Assembly: GCF_000315625.1 (NCBI RefSeq)
Contig: NW_005434661.1
Span: 497,069 to 561,068, forward strand
Direction: 5' to 3'
Length of the DNA: 64,000 bases
Source: Guillardia theta CCMP2712
Lineage: Eukaryota; Cryptophyceae; Pyrenomonadales; Geminigeraceae
Shown piece after piece: positions 9,879 to 20,310 of this stretch. The notes beneath the pieces were generated by a model that saw only the letters and a program-made list of their open reading frames with translations, had not been told where the DNA came from and ran no database searches. Both the position numbers and the translations under genes were made by a program. Positions within the stretch are counted from its first letter, which is position 1. Every line of letters starts with the position of its first letter.

Positions 9879-11054
9879 CTAGTGATCTAACTCATACTCA
9901 ATGATACCTAAGAAGCCTCGATAAAGATCGTCTAACTGAGCTGAAACGATTACATTAGTGTCATCTCAAGGCGTGTGTTCAACAGCGCTCACCTTCTTTG
10001 AACGGCATCGGCTGGTTGAAAGTCGTCCCGGTGGTGATGAGGATGTTTGCGTCTCGTTCCGTCACGTTCTTGTCCTTCTTGTCGATAAAGGGGCCGTCGA
10101 ATATGCTGCGAAGCCTCAGGAGCGAGGAGGGTAGCACAGGGTCAACCTTGAATCTCCGAGAAGGTGATACCCGACGGCGGTGTCTTCGTTCTTGCTGTGA
10201 ATGTAGAACGCTCTTGTCTGCCCCCCCGAGATCTTGACGCCCTCTTTGAGATCATGGGTGACATGCAAGCGAGCAGCACATCAACTGGGAAGAGAAGCGA
10301 AAGGGCGCAAGCTGATACACACCATCTGTGAAGGGCAACTTCCCGTACTCCCCATGCTCATGACCAGGAATGTTCACCTGCGCTGATTCAACGACAGACA
10401 GACACACTTGCACGCAAGATACTCGAAACCCTCCGCCGCATGCTGTCCATTTGGTCTCATCCTGAAACGAATGCTCCCAGGGTTGAGGGCAGGTGTAAAT
10501 GTCATAATCAAACCTGTCGCAACATCAGAGCTTCGGTCTGTTGCTTTACAGCTCTCACGGCCCGCCGTCTGCAGAACAGATTTGAACCCCGGTGATGACA
10601 ACACTCCTTTTTGCTACAATGTTGAACATGAATCCATGAGCGCCATAATCCTGCAACCTCTCTTCTTCATCGCCTGCAAATCGCTAGTGTCGCAATCTCA
10701 CCACGCCTTCGTCTTGATCCGCTGTTCGGAGGCTATACTGAGGGGCAGGTTCGAGGCTGTATCCATCTGTCGTTCTGTAGAAGTTGATATCTGCATCGGA
10801 ATGAGTGAGATCATACTAAGCGCTCCGGCATGCTCTGTCTCCTCCTCACCTTTCATCGCATCATTGAGGCGCCCTGGCCCGAATTCCTCTTCCTCATCCG
10901 ATTCTCCTCCTCTCAACGTCATGGCACGTGCTCTCTTCCAGCTCGCAAGGCATGTTCGACTGGCATGGCCTTCCGTCTGCAACCCCCCCACCCCTCCATT
11001 GCTGCTCGCCATGCCCACAAGCGCAAACACGACCAGAGTCGCATCGTGAAGCAT
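9879..11054 (-). CDS. Putative secreted protein with a single GQTRAFYIHS-type module
   Basis: Found by exon joining; the exons on the minus strand are about 11054-10850, 10790-10702, 10650-10559, 10513-10414, 10377-10323, 10243-~10174, ~10117-9993 and 9940-9879. Phases agree at every join. The ATG at 11054 opens a hydrophobic leader (MLHDATLVVFALVGMASS) that fits a signal peptide. The rest forms one module with ordered motifs: GFMFNIVAKRSVVITGVQI, then FDYDIYTC, a KLPF stretch, GGQTRAFYIHS, DANILITTG, PMPF and a final GFLGIIEYEL. The pattern (MF.I.AK..I.I..., G.T.AFYI, PF...F.G.I.Y) matches a beta-rich module I recall from uncharacterised proteins of algae and other marine microbes, with no function known to me. 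Exon 6 uses an acceptor well downstream of the first AG, and its donor (10173 or 24 bases later) is ambiguous. Start and secretion are inferred. Confidence 0.72.
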
Positions 11055-11199
11055 TTCTCTGATCCTGGGTGGATCGGGGGGGTGGGGTGCCAAAAGAGAT
11101 TTTCGAGGGGGTGGGGGTCAGCATTCCACCAGGCAACACCGGGTATGCAACTAACATGCAGATTCTCAACGGTTGGGTCAAGAGAATTGCGGCACATGG

Positions 11200-11345
11200 C
11201 AGGCGAGAGCCTGGAGCAGGGAGAGGGAGAGGGAGAGGGACAGGGACAGGGAGAGGGACAGGGACAGGGAGCCTAGGAGGGAGAGGGAGCCGCTAGGAGG
11301 AAGAGGGAGCTACGGAGCCTGGGCAGCGGAGGGAGAGGGAGGATG
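11200..11345. repeat. Purine tract (GGGAGA/GGGACA)n
   Basis: G/A-rich hexamer-like repeats on the plus strand, between the divergent secreted-protein gene and the polycystin gene, in their shared 5' region. Confidence 0.8.
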
Positions 11346-11558
11346 GGTGTAGGGGTGAAGGCGGGAATGAAACAACACTGTATTTTCTTTGCTTTACTTC
11401 ATGTTCTTTACTTGATGTCTTTGAATGGCTCGTTAAACTTTGACAAGATTCGCTGGCAACTAAAGATCTATCAGGTCGAAGCGATGCGCACAAATAGACC
11501 AGCAAATCAACAAGAAAGCAGGTCTTGATCGACAACCCTCCGGTTCGCCAAGGCAACC

Positions 11559-13354
11559 ATGCCTCCGGAGAAACTTTTCAGTGATGAAGGAGAGAATGAC
11601 AAGGAGGCTCTGGCCTATGTCAGAAAAGCTCAGTTTTCCCTGCGAGGGTGGATGTGCGAACTTCTTGCTTTCATCATCTTCCTCGCAGCTTTTACGGCTT
11701 CTACGATGATGTTTAAAGACAGGGGGCAAACACATCACCTCGAAGAGCTGTTCAGGTCTAAGATTGTCCCATCTGAGAGCATTGCTACACCTGAAACCTT
11801 CTGGAAGTTTGTGCTCAACAACGTTGGCCAGGTGCTGCTGGTGAACAACACTGCCTTCACCAACAACAGCTTTGAGTTCGGCAACATGTACGTGCCGACT
11901 GGCATCAGGCTGCGACAGCTGAGGGTCGGGGAGTCCGTGTGCTCCCGGACAGCCAAGAGGCTCGTCGTGCGTCAATGCTACGGCACCTTCAACTTCCACG
12001 ACGAAGAGAAGACCTTCCTAGGAACCGACGGCAGCTCCCCTCAAAACCTTCCTGCCAGGGTTTCGAGCGCCTTCCAATGGAAGGTAAGGAAGCAGCCAGC
12101 AGTCTCTGTCCCCCCTTTGCTCCAGCACCTGCCTGACTGTCTTGCAGGACTCCACAGAGACAGACGAGATCATTCAGTGGGGGTACTTCGGCCTCTATCC
12201 TGGAGGAGGGTTCTTCATTGACATCAACAACTACCCGGACCTTCTGGCCATCGTTGGTGACCTCCAGCAGCATCAGTGGATAGACATCAAGACTCGAGTG
12301 ACTTTCGTCGACTTCGAGGTGACCGTCTCCTCCCCTCCGCTCCGTGACTTCCTCGCTAGGTTTACAGCGCCAATCTTGACGTCTGGATGACCTCGCGGAC
12401 CATCTCGGAGTGGCTGCCTTCCGGCGTAGTCTCCAGCTTCTTTCAGTTTCGAGCGGTGAAGCTAGATCGCTACAACCTCGTGACAGCATGGGATCACATC
12501 TTGGTCGGTCTTGAAGTTCTTGTCGCCATCATGGTGGTGTGGCATCTCATCCAAGAAGTTGTCGAGCTGATCAATCAGGTTCTTGCTCTTGCTCTTGCTC
12601 TTGCTCTTGCTCTTGCTCTTGCTCTTGCTCTTGCTCTCCTCTTGACATGGTTTCTGAAGGGATGCTCCACTTATGTCACCAACTTCTGGAATTTCCTCGA
12701 GCTCGCAAACATATTTTTCCTGGGGGTTGTCGGACATATTCGAANNNNNNNNNNNNNNNNNNNNNNNNNNNNNNNNNNNNNNNNNNNNNNNNNNNNNNNN
12801 NNNNNNNNNNNNNNNNNNNNNNNNNNNNNNNNNNNNNNNNNNNNACGTCTCCTCCCTCCTCGCCTCTCCTCTCCTCTCCTCTCCTCTCCTCTCCTCTCCT
12901 CTCCTCTCCTCTCCTCCTCCTCCTCCTCCTCCTCCTCCTCCTCCTCCTCCTCCTCCTCCTTCCTCCTCTCCTCCTCCTCCTCCTCCTCCTCCTCCTCCTC
13001 CTCCTCCTCCCTCCTCCTCCCTCTCCTCTCCTCTCCTCTCTCTGCTCTCCCCATCCCATTTCCTCATCTCCTTTTCACCTCCTCATACCTCGAAGAACCT
13101 TGCATTCTGGGTATCGCAAGAGGACAACTTCATTGCCATCTCAGCTCTCATCATGTGGCTCAAGGTAGCTCGCTTCTTCACTCCTGCTCCTGATTGTCTG
13201 CAGCTCCTCAAGTTTGCTCGCCTGACCACCCGCCTCAACCGTATCGCCCACACGGTGAGTCGCCTCCCTCTCAGTGCGCAGACCTCACGGTTGGAGCAGC
13301 TCAAAAGAGCCTTTCCGGACGTGATCGCCTTCGTCTTTATCTTTCTGGTGTCGC

Positions 13355-13424
<70 letters not shown>

Positions 13425-14835
13425 ATTTGTTTCGCAGGTTGCATGGGTCGCTTACTCCATAACTGGCGTCCTCATCCTCGGCAGTGACTTGCCTGAGTCT
13501 GTCGCGCTCCTCCTCATGCCTCTGGTCTTGACGTCTCCTCTCCTCTTAGGTACAGCGACTTCCTCGGAGCCTTCGGAGCAAGTTTCAACGGTTAGCCGCA
13601 ACTCAGTTGAGCTGTGCTGACGTCCATCAGCCATGTTCGGCAACTTCGACGCTCAGAGGCTTTACAACGCCAACCGTTTCATCGGGCCCTTCTACATCTT
13701 CTCCTGGTCGGGTCGCGGTCTTCTCCTCCTCCAGCTCATCGTGCCTCAGGCTCGCCCTCTCCTGCCTGCTGCTGCTCAACGTTCTCCTCGCCATCCTCGC
13801 GCATCACTTCTCAGCTGTCTGCTGTGATCGTCCTCCTGCCTCCTGCAGCTCTGCTGACACCTCGTGAAGCTTCTCAGGACCTCGATCTTCCCATCCTCAA
13901 GGAGGTCTGCCACATCTCCAGCTCCTCCCCTGCTCACCAGTGCATGCAGTTGGAGCTTTGGAGGAGGGCGTCCTCGGCCAAGAGGTGAGTTCTGCCCTCA
14001 ACGAGCCGCAGCTGAAGACTCTCTCTTCCTCGTTCCCTGCTCGCCTTCTTTCTCCTCCTCCTCGTGGACGGGTCAACACTTCCAGACGGATCCATCCCAA
14101 GAAATACGAGCGACCTAAGTCCTCCCTCTTCCTCCTCGTCCTTCGCTCTTGACCGCTCGCAGGAGCGGCGTCCCGATGACCCCGACCAAGGAAGCGGATC
14201 CTCTCGACCATGTCAGCGTCTCTCTCCTCTCCCGTCCCCTCACGTGCTGCAGGTCGACGCGTCCATCGTGGACACTGTGATGGTGTGAGAGGAGGGAGAG
14301 AGAGCGCGGGGGGCTGACACGTCTCAAGAATCGCATGCGAGCCATGGAGGACGGGGGAGCTCGAGGAAAAGCCTTCCTCGAGTACTCGCTGGACAGCGAC
14401 GAGGGGCTCTTCTCTCCCGAGGACAGGCATGACGCGCAGGAGCGAGGGAATCGGATCTTGTCGGATCAGATCGAGCAGCTCAAGCTCGCAGTGCACAAGA
14501 TAGTCAGCTCACAGGCGATTCTCTCCTCTTCTCCTCTCGCGCAGGCTGACCGGTCAGCAGGACCTCGTCTCATCCAAGGTCGACGCGCTCTCACGCGAAG
14601 TCTCCAAGAACCTCTCCTCCAGCATCGAGATGCGGCGGCAGGTCTCGGATACGCTCACGGACACCGACTGGGCCAACGAGCAGGTGAGGAGCGGAGGAGG
14701 AGAGTGCGGAGGATGACGTGCGGTGAGAAGGCGACGTCTGGCTTCGTGAGCAGCACAGACATGGGTAGCAGCTTGAGGAACAAGAGCTCCGCAGTCAGCC
14801 TCTTCGCCGGCAAGGAGCTCGTCAACGATCTCTAA
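11559..14835 (+). CDS. Polycystin-like (PKD2/TRPP-type) cation channel, interrupted by an assembly gap
   Basis: A multi-exon membrane channel. The ATG at 11559 opens a cytosolic stretch and the first membrane helix (ELLAFIIFLAAFTASTMMF). The extracellular polycystin domain follows: RLRQLRVGESVC (cf. LRQLRV...C of PKD2), YPGGGFFIDINN, and WIDIKTRVTFVDFEV joined to YSANLDVW across a short intron. A second membrane helix (ILVGLEVLVAIMVVWHLI) comes next. A gap of N (12745-12844) removes part of S3. After it come NFIAISALIMWLKLLKFARL (S4-S5), FPDVIAFVFIFL (S5), a pore segment with YSDFLGAFGASFN, and LLLLNVLLAILAHHF (S6). C-terminal exons (about 14340-14500 and 14545-14683) form a coiled coil, and the last exon ends KELVNDL. 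Introns hold (TTGCTC)n, (CTC)n and (CTG)n microsatellites. Likely a flagellar or vacuolar Ca2+-permeable channel. Exact exons around the gap and in 13,900-14,340 are uncertain. Confidence 0.85.
12580..12642. repeat. (TTGCTC)n microsatellite in polycystin intron
   Basis: About ten hexamer copies directly after the exon ending LINQ. This is the intron just upstream of the gap. Confidence 0.85.
12745..12844. other. Assembly gap (100 N)
   Basis: A run of exactly 100 N inside the polycystin gene, next to long (CTCCT)n/(CTC)n repeats. It is probably a placeholder of unknown true size. Confidence 0.99.
12855..13050. repeat. (CTCCT)n / (CTC)n polypyrimidine microsatellite
   Basis: A long pyrimidine tract directly after the gap, in an intron of the polycystin gene. 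It makes artificial serine, leucine, proline and glutamate frames. Confidence 0.9.
13357..13425. repeat. (CTG)n triplet repeat
   Basis: About 23 CTG/TGC units between the exon ending VFIFL and the exon starting VAWVAY. The donor gtgtcg before it and the acceptor ttcgcag after it place it in an intron of the polycystin gene. Confidence 0.85.
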
Positions 14836-14873
14836 AGCCAGTACACTTCCAGCTGTAAACTTTCAGCCTTTCT

Positions 14874-15856
14874 TCACGAGGATCTTGCGAGCGTCAGCAG
14901 TGGCAGGAGAGCGACCAGGAGGAAGCTGAACTGCGAGGAGGCAGCTGAGCCTGTGCACGGCGCGCCGAAGTAGAGCAAGCCTGCGGCGGAGTGAGAGAGA
15001 CGCGGCAGGGTCGAGTGACAGACCCGAACGTCCTCCGTCAGCTAGTTTGTTGTCGGCCTCGCAGATGTAAGCTTTCGACCAAAGGTCGTACTCGATGCCC
15101 CTGCAGCTCCTCTCACTCCCTCTCACGCTCTCCCTCTCTTACGAGTATGCTGCTGTCCATGTCGACGCGCTCTTCGACGCGTACATGGAGGGCGGCTGGG
15201 CAAGCGGTCGCTCAGTTCACCGATGCAGCTCATGTGGGCGCGTACCAAGATAGAGCGATCAGGCGAGCATGTCCGGAAGCAGTCTTTGCACGTTTGCCTT
15301 ACAAGCATCATGCACCTCACATGCGAGCGAGCGAGCAGACCTGCAGACCGGAAGAGGAACGATGTTGGTCGTGTCGCACTTGGGGAAGCTGAGAGCGCAG
15401 GCATAGTTCTTGCACCAGCTCTTGCCTGTGATCGCACTCTGGCCAGACATGCCCGTGAGTTAGCACAAAAGAGCTTGGCGCCCTCACGTCGTCACATCCT
15501 AACGTGTTCTTCCATTGCGTGGCCTGAGCTTGAGCCTGTTCCCACCTGCATCACCAGCAGGCCGAGCAGCTTCTCACTTGCCTGCTGGTCCAGCTGCAGC
15601 CAGTAGTTCACGTCCGTCCGAGCGCTTTCGTAGAGAGCGTAAACCTGCGGCAGTCACGAGAGGAGGGGAAGGGGTGAGACGTCACTTGATACGAGGGCTG
15701 ACAGTAAGGAGCCCAGGAAGCCTGAGGAGAGATGCAGACCCCCGAGTCAACGACCTGAGAGACTGACATGCTGCCATGAGGACTCAAGTCGACGAGGTTG
15801 CGCAACAGCAAACCTGAGCTCAACAGCAGCAAGAGAAACCAAACTCTTTCAGTCAT
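14874..15856 (-). CDS. Frizzled-CRD-like protein with signal peptide and GPI-type C-terminus
   Basis: A hidden multi-exon gene. The ATG at 15856 starts a strong signal peptide (MTERVWFLLLLLSSGLLL). Exon 1 (15856-15686) has Cys pairs, and exon 2 (15644-15546) adds a helix (YWLQLDQQASEKLLGLLV). Exon 3 (from 15438) holds WCKNYACALSFPKCD, then LPVCRS and CEVHDACKANVQ. This is the cysteine order of a Frizzled-type cysteine-rich domain (YFCSL..P.C, LPPCR..C, .V...C). Later exons give YDLWSKAYICEADN (about 15060) and a final exon joined across the intron at about 14,988-15,029. The protein ends in SSQFSFLLVALLPLLTLARSS, a small-residue site followed by a hydrophobic tail and stop, as in GPI-anchored proteins. 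The exon borders around 15,150-15,310 are unsure. It may be a surface receptor or ligand-binding protein. The stop is only 38 bases from the polycystin stop on the other strand. Confidence 0.68.
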
Positions 15857-15892
15857 GCTTGCAGGTTTCACCAACGTCGTCGAATTCAACAT

Positions 15893-16680
15893 CCATCATG
15901 CATCCATACGTTGAAATACATCGCCTACATTTCACCATCACCTCATTCCTGAAGTGCATGCTTGTTGAAAGAACAAATGTTTGACCGTGCTGCGTTGTAG
16001 AGTAATGATTCATGTAGAATTATGTTTCATGATGTAAGTTGTACTTCATTTTAGCTTTCACATGTGAACATAAAATCTCTTCATCTCAAAGGTCCTCCCC
16101 TTCCTCGCTCCCTCCCCTTCTCTCCCCTTCTCTCTCCCTCCCCTCCCCCCCTCCTCCTTCCCATCCTTCCCCTCCTCCCCATCCTCTCCCCTCTTATCGG
16201 TAGCAACCGTTTTCCCACCCCTCCCCTTTTCCCTTCCCACCCTCTCCTGTAAAATTCACCCCTACACCCGTTCCCCTCGTACCGATCCATCCTCATACCC
16301 TTCCTCCCCCTCTCCTCCTCTCCTCCTCTCCTCTCCTCCTCTCCTCTCCTCCTCTCCTCCTCTCCTCCTCTCCTCTCCTCTCCTCTCCTCTCCTCTCCTC
16401 TCCTCTCCTCTCCCTCCTTTCCTTCGACCATCCTCCTCCTCTCTGCCTCCACTACTTTCCTCTTCTCTTCTTCTTCCTCCTCCCGCAGGTCCCTCTCACT
16501 GCTCGGTTCGCCTTCAGCTCTGCTTTCTGCTTCGCCTGCTGTGCCTTCTCTCATCCTCTTCGTCTTTCCTGCTCTTCCATCTTCTCAGATGTAGAGGCTC
16601 TCCCCTCCCCCAGCACGGCATCACTGACGGCACCGGCCCACAAGGGTTAGGAGAGGGTCGACTCCCCTCCTCTTGCCGCT
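15893..16680. repeat. Intergenic region with (CTCCT)n tract
   Basis: An AT-rich portion (15893-16080), the 5' flank of the Frizzled-CRD gene, is followed by about 350 bases of CT-rich repeats (densest at 16300-16425). This leads into the 5' region of the CNB/IQ gene. No coding evidence. Confidence 0.75.
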
Positions 16681-16681
16681 C

Positions 16682-19600
16682 ATGGACCCTCATCTTCGCA
16701 GAGCTCGTCCTCGCCTTCATTCCACCGCCTTCGAGGACGCGCAAGAGGCAGCAGCTGCATGGCAGCGTCCGAGGTCGTTCTCAGTCGCGCTGGAGCATGC
16801 TGCTCACCCCGCAGGCTTGCTGGGAGCTCAGAACCGGGTGAGGGTGGAGGCGAGGGCGGCAAGAGGGTCGGTAGCTCGCAGCAAGGAAGACCACGACAAG
16901 GTCGTGAGCAAGTTCCTCGCTCTCAAGGATGACCCCCTCCACCTCCTCGGCTGCGGCTTCAACGCCGGACACGCCAAGCTCATCGCCACGCTCGCGTCGC
17001 TGCAGACTCTGAGCGAGGGCGACAGGTTTGCGAGGCAGGGAGACGTGTGTCAGAGCACAGCGATCCTGATAGAGGGCCGTCTCGCCGCTCTGATAGGGGG
17101 GGTGGAGGTGCACGAGTGGAAGGAGGACGCGAGCATCGGAGAGGGCGGACTGCTGGGGGAGCAAGAGAGGTTCTCGTTCGACGTGGTCGCCAAGGAGAAG
17201 ACGCTCGTAGCCTTCCTGCCCCACAAGAAGTTTCAAAGCTTCATCGCCGACCTGCCCAACTTCGAGCAAGTTACCGCCTTCATCTCGTCCACGCAGCTGC
17301 AGAGTCAGCTGGAGTTGGAGCAGAAGAGGTTGACGCATGCAGCAGCTGTCGTCATTCAGAGCAGCTTCCGCTGCCACCTGTCTCGCTCGAGACTTCAGAC
17401 CAACTTCCCTTGCTCGCGCATCGTGAAGATGCTGCACATGAAGCAGATCGCCCGAACTCGAAGCCTCAACCTCGAGGACTCCAGCGCCCTCACCCTTCAA
17501 CTCTCCTTTCGCTGTCACCATGCAAGGAAGCTCTTCGTGCAGAGGCTGCTGCTGAAGCTCAAGCGAGTGCGTGAAAGCTCTGTGCTTCTCGAGAAGTTCG
17601 CGACCTGCATAGAGTATGAGACGTTGAGGGGACGGCGAGAAAATCAGCCCGGGACGTCGCAGGCAGGTGGACATTCGCTGAGCGTGGCCTTCAACGAAAG
17701 CCAGACGAGAAAAGCAAACATCATCAACCGATGGAAGTTCGCGATGCTCGGCAAGTGCGTTCAGAACTGGAGGAACTACACGGATCGCATCAAGGGAAGG
17801 AGCGGGTGTGCGCTGAGAGTGATGAAGACCATGCGGCACGGCAACATCTACCAGCACTTCTTGCGATGGAGCGACAGCATCAAGCTGAGAGGAGACTTGG
17901 TGACTCCCTTCCGAGCGAGGGCGGACATGAAGGTGGCGCTGACGGAGGAGGGTAAGGAGTACGAGTTCAAGCATGGCCGGCGACTCGACGGCGACACAGG
18001 CCTGGGGCTTCTGGTCCGTCCAGTCCTGCAGGACAAGAGCATGTGGGAGGTGCGATGGGTCAGCTCGGGGCTGCGGGGAGTCTACCTGACTGGCTCCCTC
18101 GGCAGAAGCCACTTGCGGTTGTGGACGGAGGCAGCGCGACCGAAAGAAGCGGAGGAGGGGAAGCGAAACCTCGAGGACTACAGCAGGTTGAGCGCAGTCA
18201 AGGACGCGCTGAGGGACGGCAAGGGCGCGTCCGTGTCAGGCTACGTCACCCCCGCCATGGCCTGCCACCTGTCGCTCGCGTGCCCCGAGGGGTCGGGCTG
18301 GTCGATCGACATCGAGTTTCCTCTCAAGGCCGTCAAGGTTGCGAGCCTGGTGCACGTGCAGGCGGTGGAAGGGAGCGAGACCTCCTCGCTCGACTCAGCC
18401 TACGGCAAGATCGTCAGCCCTCTCGTCTACGTCTCCTCGGCTCAGCACGTCTCCCTCTCTCGCTCCTTCTCGCTTCGCATTCCCCACCGCTGCTCCAGCT
18501 TCAAGTTCCTCTCCCTTTACTTCTGGCCTGAAAATCGACCTGTGGCCGACCGAGTCTTCGACGGCGTCAGCTTCGACTCGGACTACTGCAAGGCGACGGT
18601 CGACGCCTTCGGGCTCTACGTCGTCATGTGCTCGCAGGCCAACGTGCCGGACCTCGTCTTCGGTCTCCTCGACTTCGACAACAAGGCGCAGGACCGGCGA
18701 GGCAAGACGCTCGTCCGAGCCAACATGGGCTCCGTGTTCTCCGGTCACGTCGACTTGGTTCCCAAGGCCTTCCTGTGCCGCCATCCAGTGCCGACGGCGA
18801 GGCAGTGGGCGAGCATGACCTCCTTCCAGCTGCAGCGCGACACCGTCCTCGAGAACGTCGTGCTCTCCATCGTGTCAACGTCGGTGGAGGGCTTGAGGAT
18901 CAACAGCTGGAGCAGCACCCGTCGATGGCTCGGCGGGAGGCTGCTGCTGCCCTTCGAGGCGATCGTGCAGGTCGACAAGGGCGCGTTCATTCCCCTGCAC
19001 CAGCCCAGCATCACCTGCCAGTGTGTGGTCTACGGCAAGAAGCACGTGGCCCTCAAGTTCGACGGCCCCAGCTGCTTCCGGCTGCAGGTCGAGAGCGCGA
19101 GCCTCAAGGTTGTAATACCCGCGAACAAGGACTCGGAGGTGGAGGCGTACACGCGCATGCTGGAGGGGCGGGAGACCATGCTCGACATCCGCAAGTGGGT
19201 CGCCAAGTGCATGACAGGCAGCAGGGTGGAGAGCAGGAGTGTGCACTGGTTGTGCTCGCTTCGCTTCAAGACGAGCAGCGGGGACGTCTTGTCGTTGCAG
19301 GAGGAGCATCTCGAATCAGCTGCTCTCCTGCTCCCTTGCGTTCACATGATCCACGTCAGGCCAGGCACCGGAGACTACGGCAGCAAGCAAGACGTCAGAG
19401 AGCTGCAGGAGACTCTCCTGCTCGACCTGCAGGTCACTCCTGACAAGACGCTTCTTCCCTCCTCCCATGCTGCCGCCCATGCCAGTCGTCACACCCCATT
19501 TGTTGGTCGCCCCCCTTCAGCCCATCAAGATCGTTTCATATCCACAGCAGCCTCGTCGCTTCTCAGTACCCACCAGGTTCTCACCTCAGCTGGTACTCAG

Positions 19601-19843
19601 CTGGCTTGGCATGCCTCTCCTCCTGGGTCGGCACGGGAGCAACCACCGAGTTTCTCAGCTCGCCACAGAAACGTTCGCCAGCATGAGCAGGAGGAGCTGA
19701 CGAGCGCGTGGACGGGCAAGAAGACGTTGGGGAGGCAACTGCAGACGCGGAGGTGGACGGCAACTCCCTCGACTTGTGTGAGCGCCGACAAGACATATCA
19801 GAATCTCATGCAAGACATCAGAGAAGAGAACCTCACTAGGTGA
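16682..19843 (+). CDS. Large protein with cyclic-nucleotide-binding-like domain and IQ motifs
   Basis: One uninterrupted frame of 1053 codons from the ATG at 16682. Residues about 95-205 fold-match a CNB (CAP_ED) domain: LQTLSEGDRFARQGD, then ILIEGRLAALIGG, SIGEGGLLGE and a VVAKEKTLVAFLPHKKF helix. The phosphate-binding-cassette Arg is not obvious, so nucleotide binding is unproven. Two IQ-like helices follow (AVVIQSSFRCHLSRSR and ALTLQLSFRCHHARKL, about residues 222-285), which suggest calmodulin or light-chain binding. The remaining 700 residues are well-behaved globular sequence (for example RRLDGDTGLGLLVRP, LVFGLLDFDNKAQDRRG, VSIVSTSVEGLRINSW) that I cannot place; some parts read like beta-sandwich or C2-type repeats. 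The last 100 residues look disordered. Long intronless frames are unusual among its neighbours. Possible role: cAMP/Ca2+ signalling in the flagellum. Confidence 0.8.
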   Translation: MDPHLRRARPRLHSTAFEDAQEAAAAWQRPRSFSVALEHAAHPAGLLGAQNRVRVEARAARGSVARSKEDHDKVVSKFLALKDDPLHLLGCGFNAGHAKLIATLASLQTLSEGDRFARQGDVCQSTAILIEGRLAALIGGVEVHEWKEDASIGEGGLLGEQERFSFDVVAKEKTLVAFLPHKKFQSFIADLPNFEQVTAFISSTQLQSQLELEQKRLTHAAAVVIQSSFRCHLSRSRLQTNFPCSRIVKMLHMKQIARTRSLNLEDSSALTLQLSFRCHHARKLFVQRLLLKLKRVRESSVLLEKFATCIEYETLRGRRENQPGTSQAGGHSLSVAFNESQTRKANIINRWKFAMLGKCVQNWRNYTDRIKGRSGCALRVMKTMRHGNIYQHFLRWSDSIKLRGDLVTPFRARADMKVALTEEGKEYEFKHGRRLDGDTGLGLLVRPVLQDKSMWEVRWVSSGLRGVYLTGSLGRSHLRLWTEAARPKEAEEGKRNLEDYSRLSAVKDALRDGKGASVSGYVTPAMACHLSLACPEGSGWSIDIEFPLKAVKVASLVHVQAVEGSETSSLDSAYGKIVSPLVYVSSAQHVSLSRSFSLRIPHRCSSFKFLSLYFWPENRPVADRVFDGVSFDSDYCKATVDAFGLYVVMCSQANVPDLVFGLLDFDNKAQDRRGKTLVRANMGSVFSGHVDLVPKAFLCRHPVPTARQWASMTSFQLQRDTVLENVVLSIVSTSVEGLRINSWSSTRRWLGGRLLLPFEAIVQVDKGAFIPLHQPSITCQCVVYGKKHVALKFDGPSCFRLQVESASLKVVIPANKDSEVEAYTRMLEGRETMLDIRKWVAKCMTGSRVESRSVHWLCSLRFKTSSGDVLSLQEEHLESAALLLPCVHMIHVRPGTGDYGSKQDVRELQETLLLDLQVTPDKTLLPSSHAAAHASRHTPFVGRPPSAHQDRFISTAASSLLSTHQVLTSAGTQLAWHASPPGSAREQPPSFSARHRNVRQHEQEELTSAWTGKKTLGRQLQTRRWTATPSTCVSADKTYQNLMQDIREENLTR

Positions 19844-19854
19844 CCCAACTCCTT

Positions 19855-19945
19855 CTGCTCCTGGTGGTAGTGGTGGTCCTGCTGCTCCTCCTGCTGCTCC
19901 TCCCGCTTCTGCTTCTGCTCCTGCTCCTGCTCCTGCTCCCATCAT
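19855..19945. repeat. (CCTGCT)n tract
   Basis: Pyrimidine-rich trinucleotide and hexanucleotide repeats just after the CNB/IQ gene stop. Confidence 0.8.
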
Positions 19946-20310
19946 GAATCTCTCCTGCTCTTGACGAGATAATCTCTCGCTCTCTCGCCTGCTCAACTGC
20001 CTCTCGCTCAGGTCGCTTGCTCAAGGACCATCCGTTGCTCGTCCTTTCAGGTCTCAGCTCAACGTCGTTGCCTTCCGCGCTGACTTGACAGCAGGAGGAG
20101 ACCGCACACGGCACGCGCTGGCGTCGGTTGAGCGGAGGAAGAGGGCGATCTATCGACAGCACACTTGCGACATCCACTGAGCCTCGATGTAGAGGAGGGG
20201 AACGAGGCGTCGCAGCGGGCAGGAGAGAGGCGGCCAAGGCTCACGCTGAGTCATCGGCTTTGAAACTTTATTACATGCACAAGAATATTCACAGCAGCAG
20301 CGACCAGATG

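Noticed and set aside
10408-11049. 213-codon plus-strand ORF
   Set aside because: It overlaps, in antisense, the well-phased exons of the secreted-module gene; no known domain.
12387-13620. Long ORFs crossing the N gap with poly-Ser, poly-Pro, poly-Cys or poly-Glu runs
   Set aside because: They read through introns of the polycystin gene containing (CTC)n and (CTG)n and through the N gap.
16781-18112. 443-codon minus-strand ORF
   Set aside because: Antisense shadow of the CNB/IQ gene; no recognised motif and leucine/histidine-biased composition.
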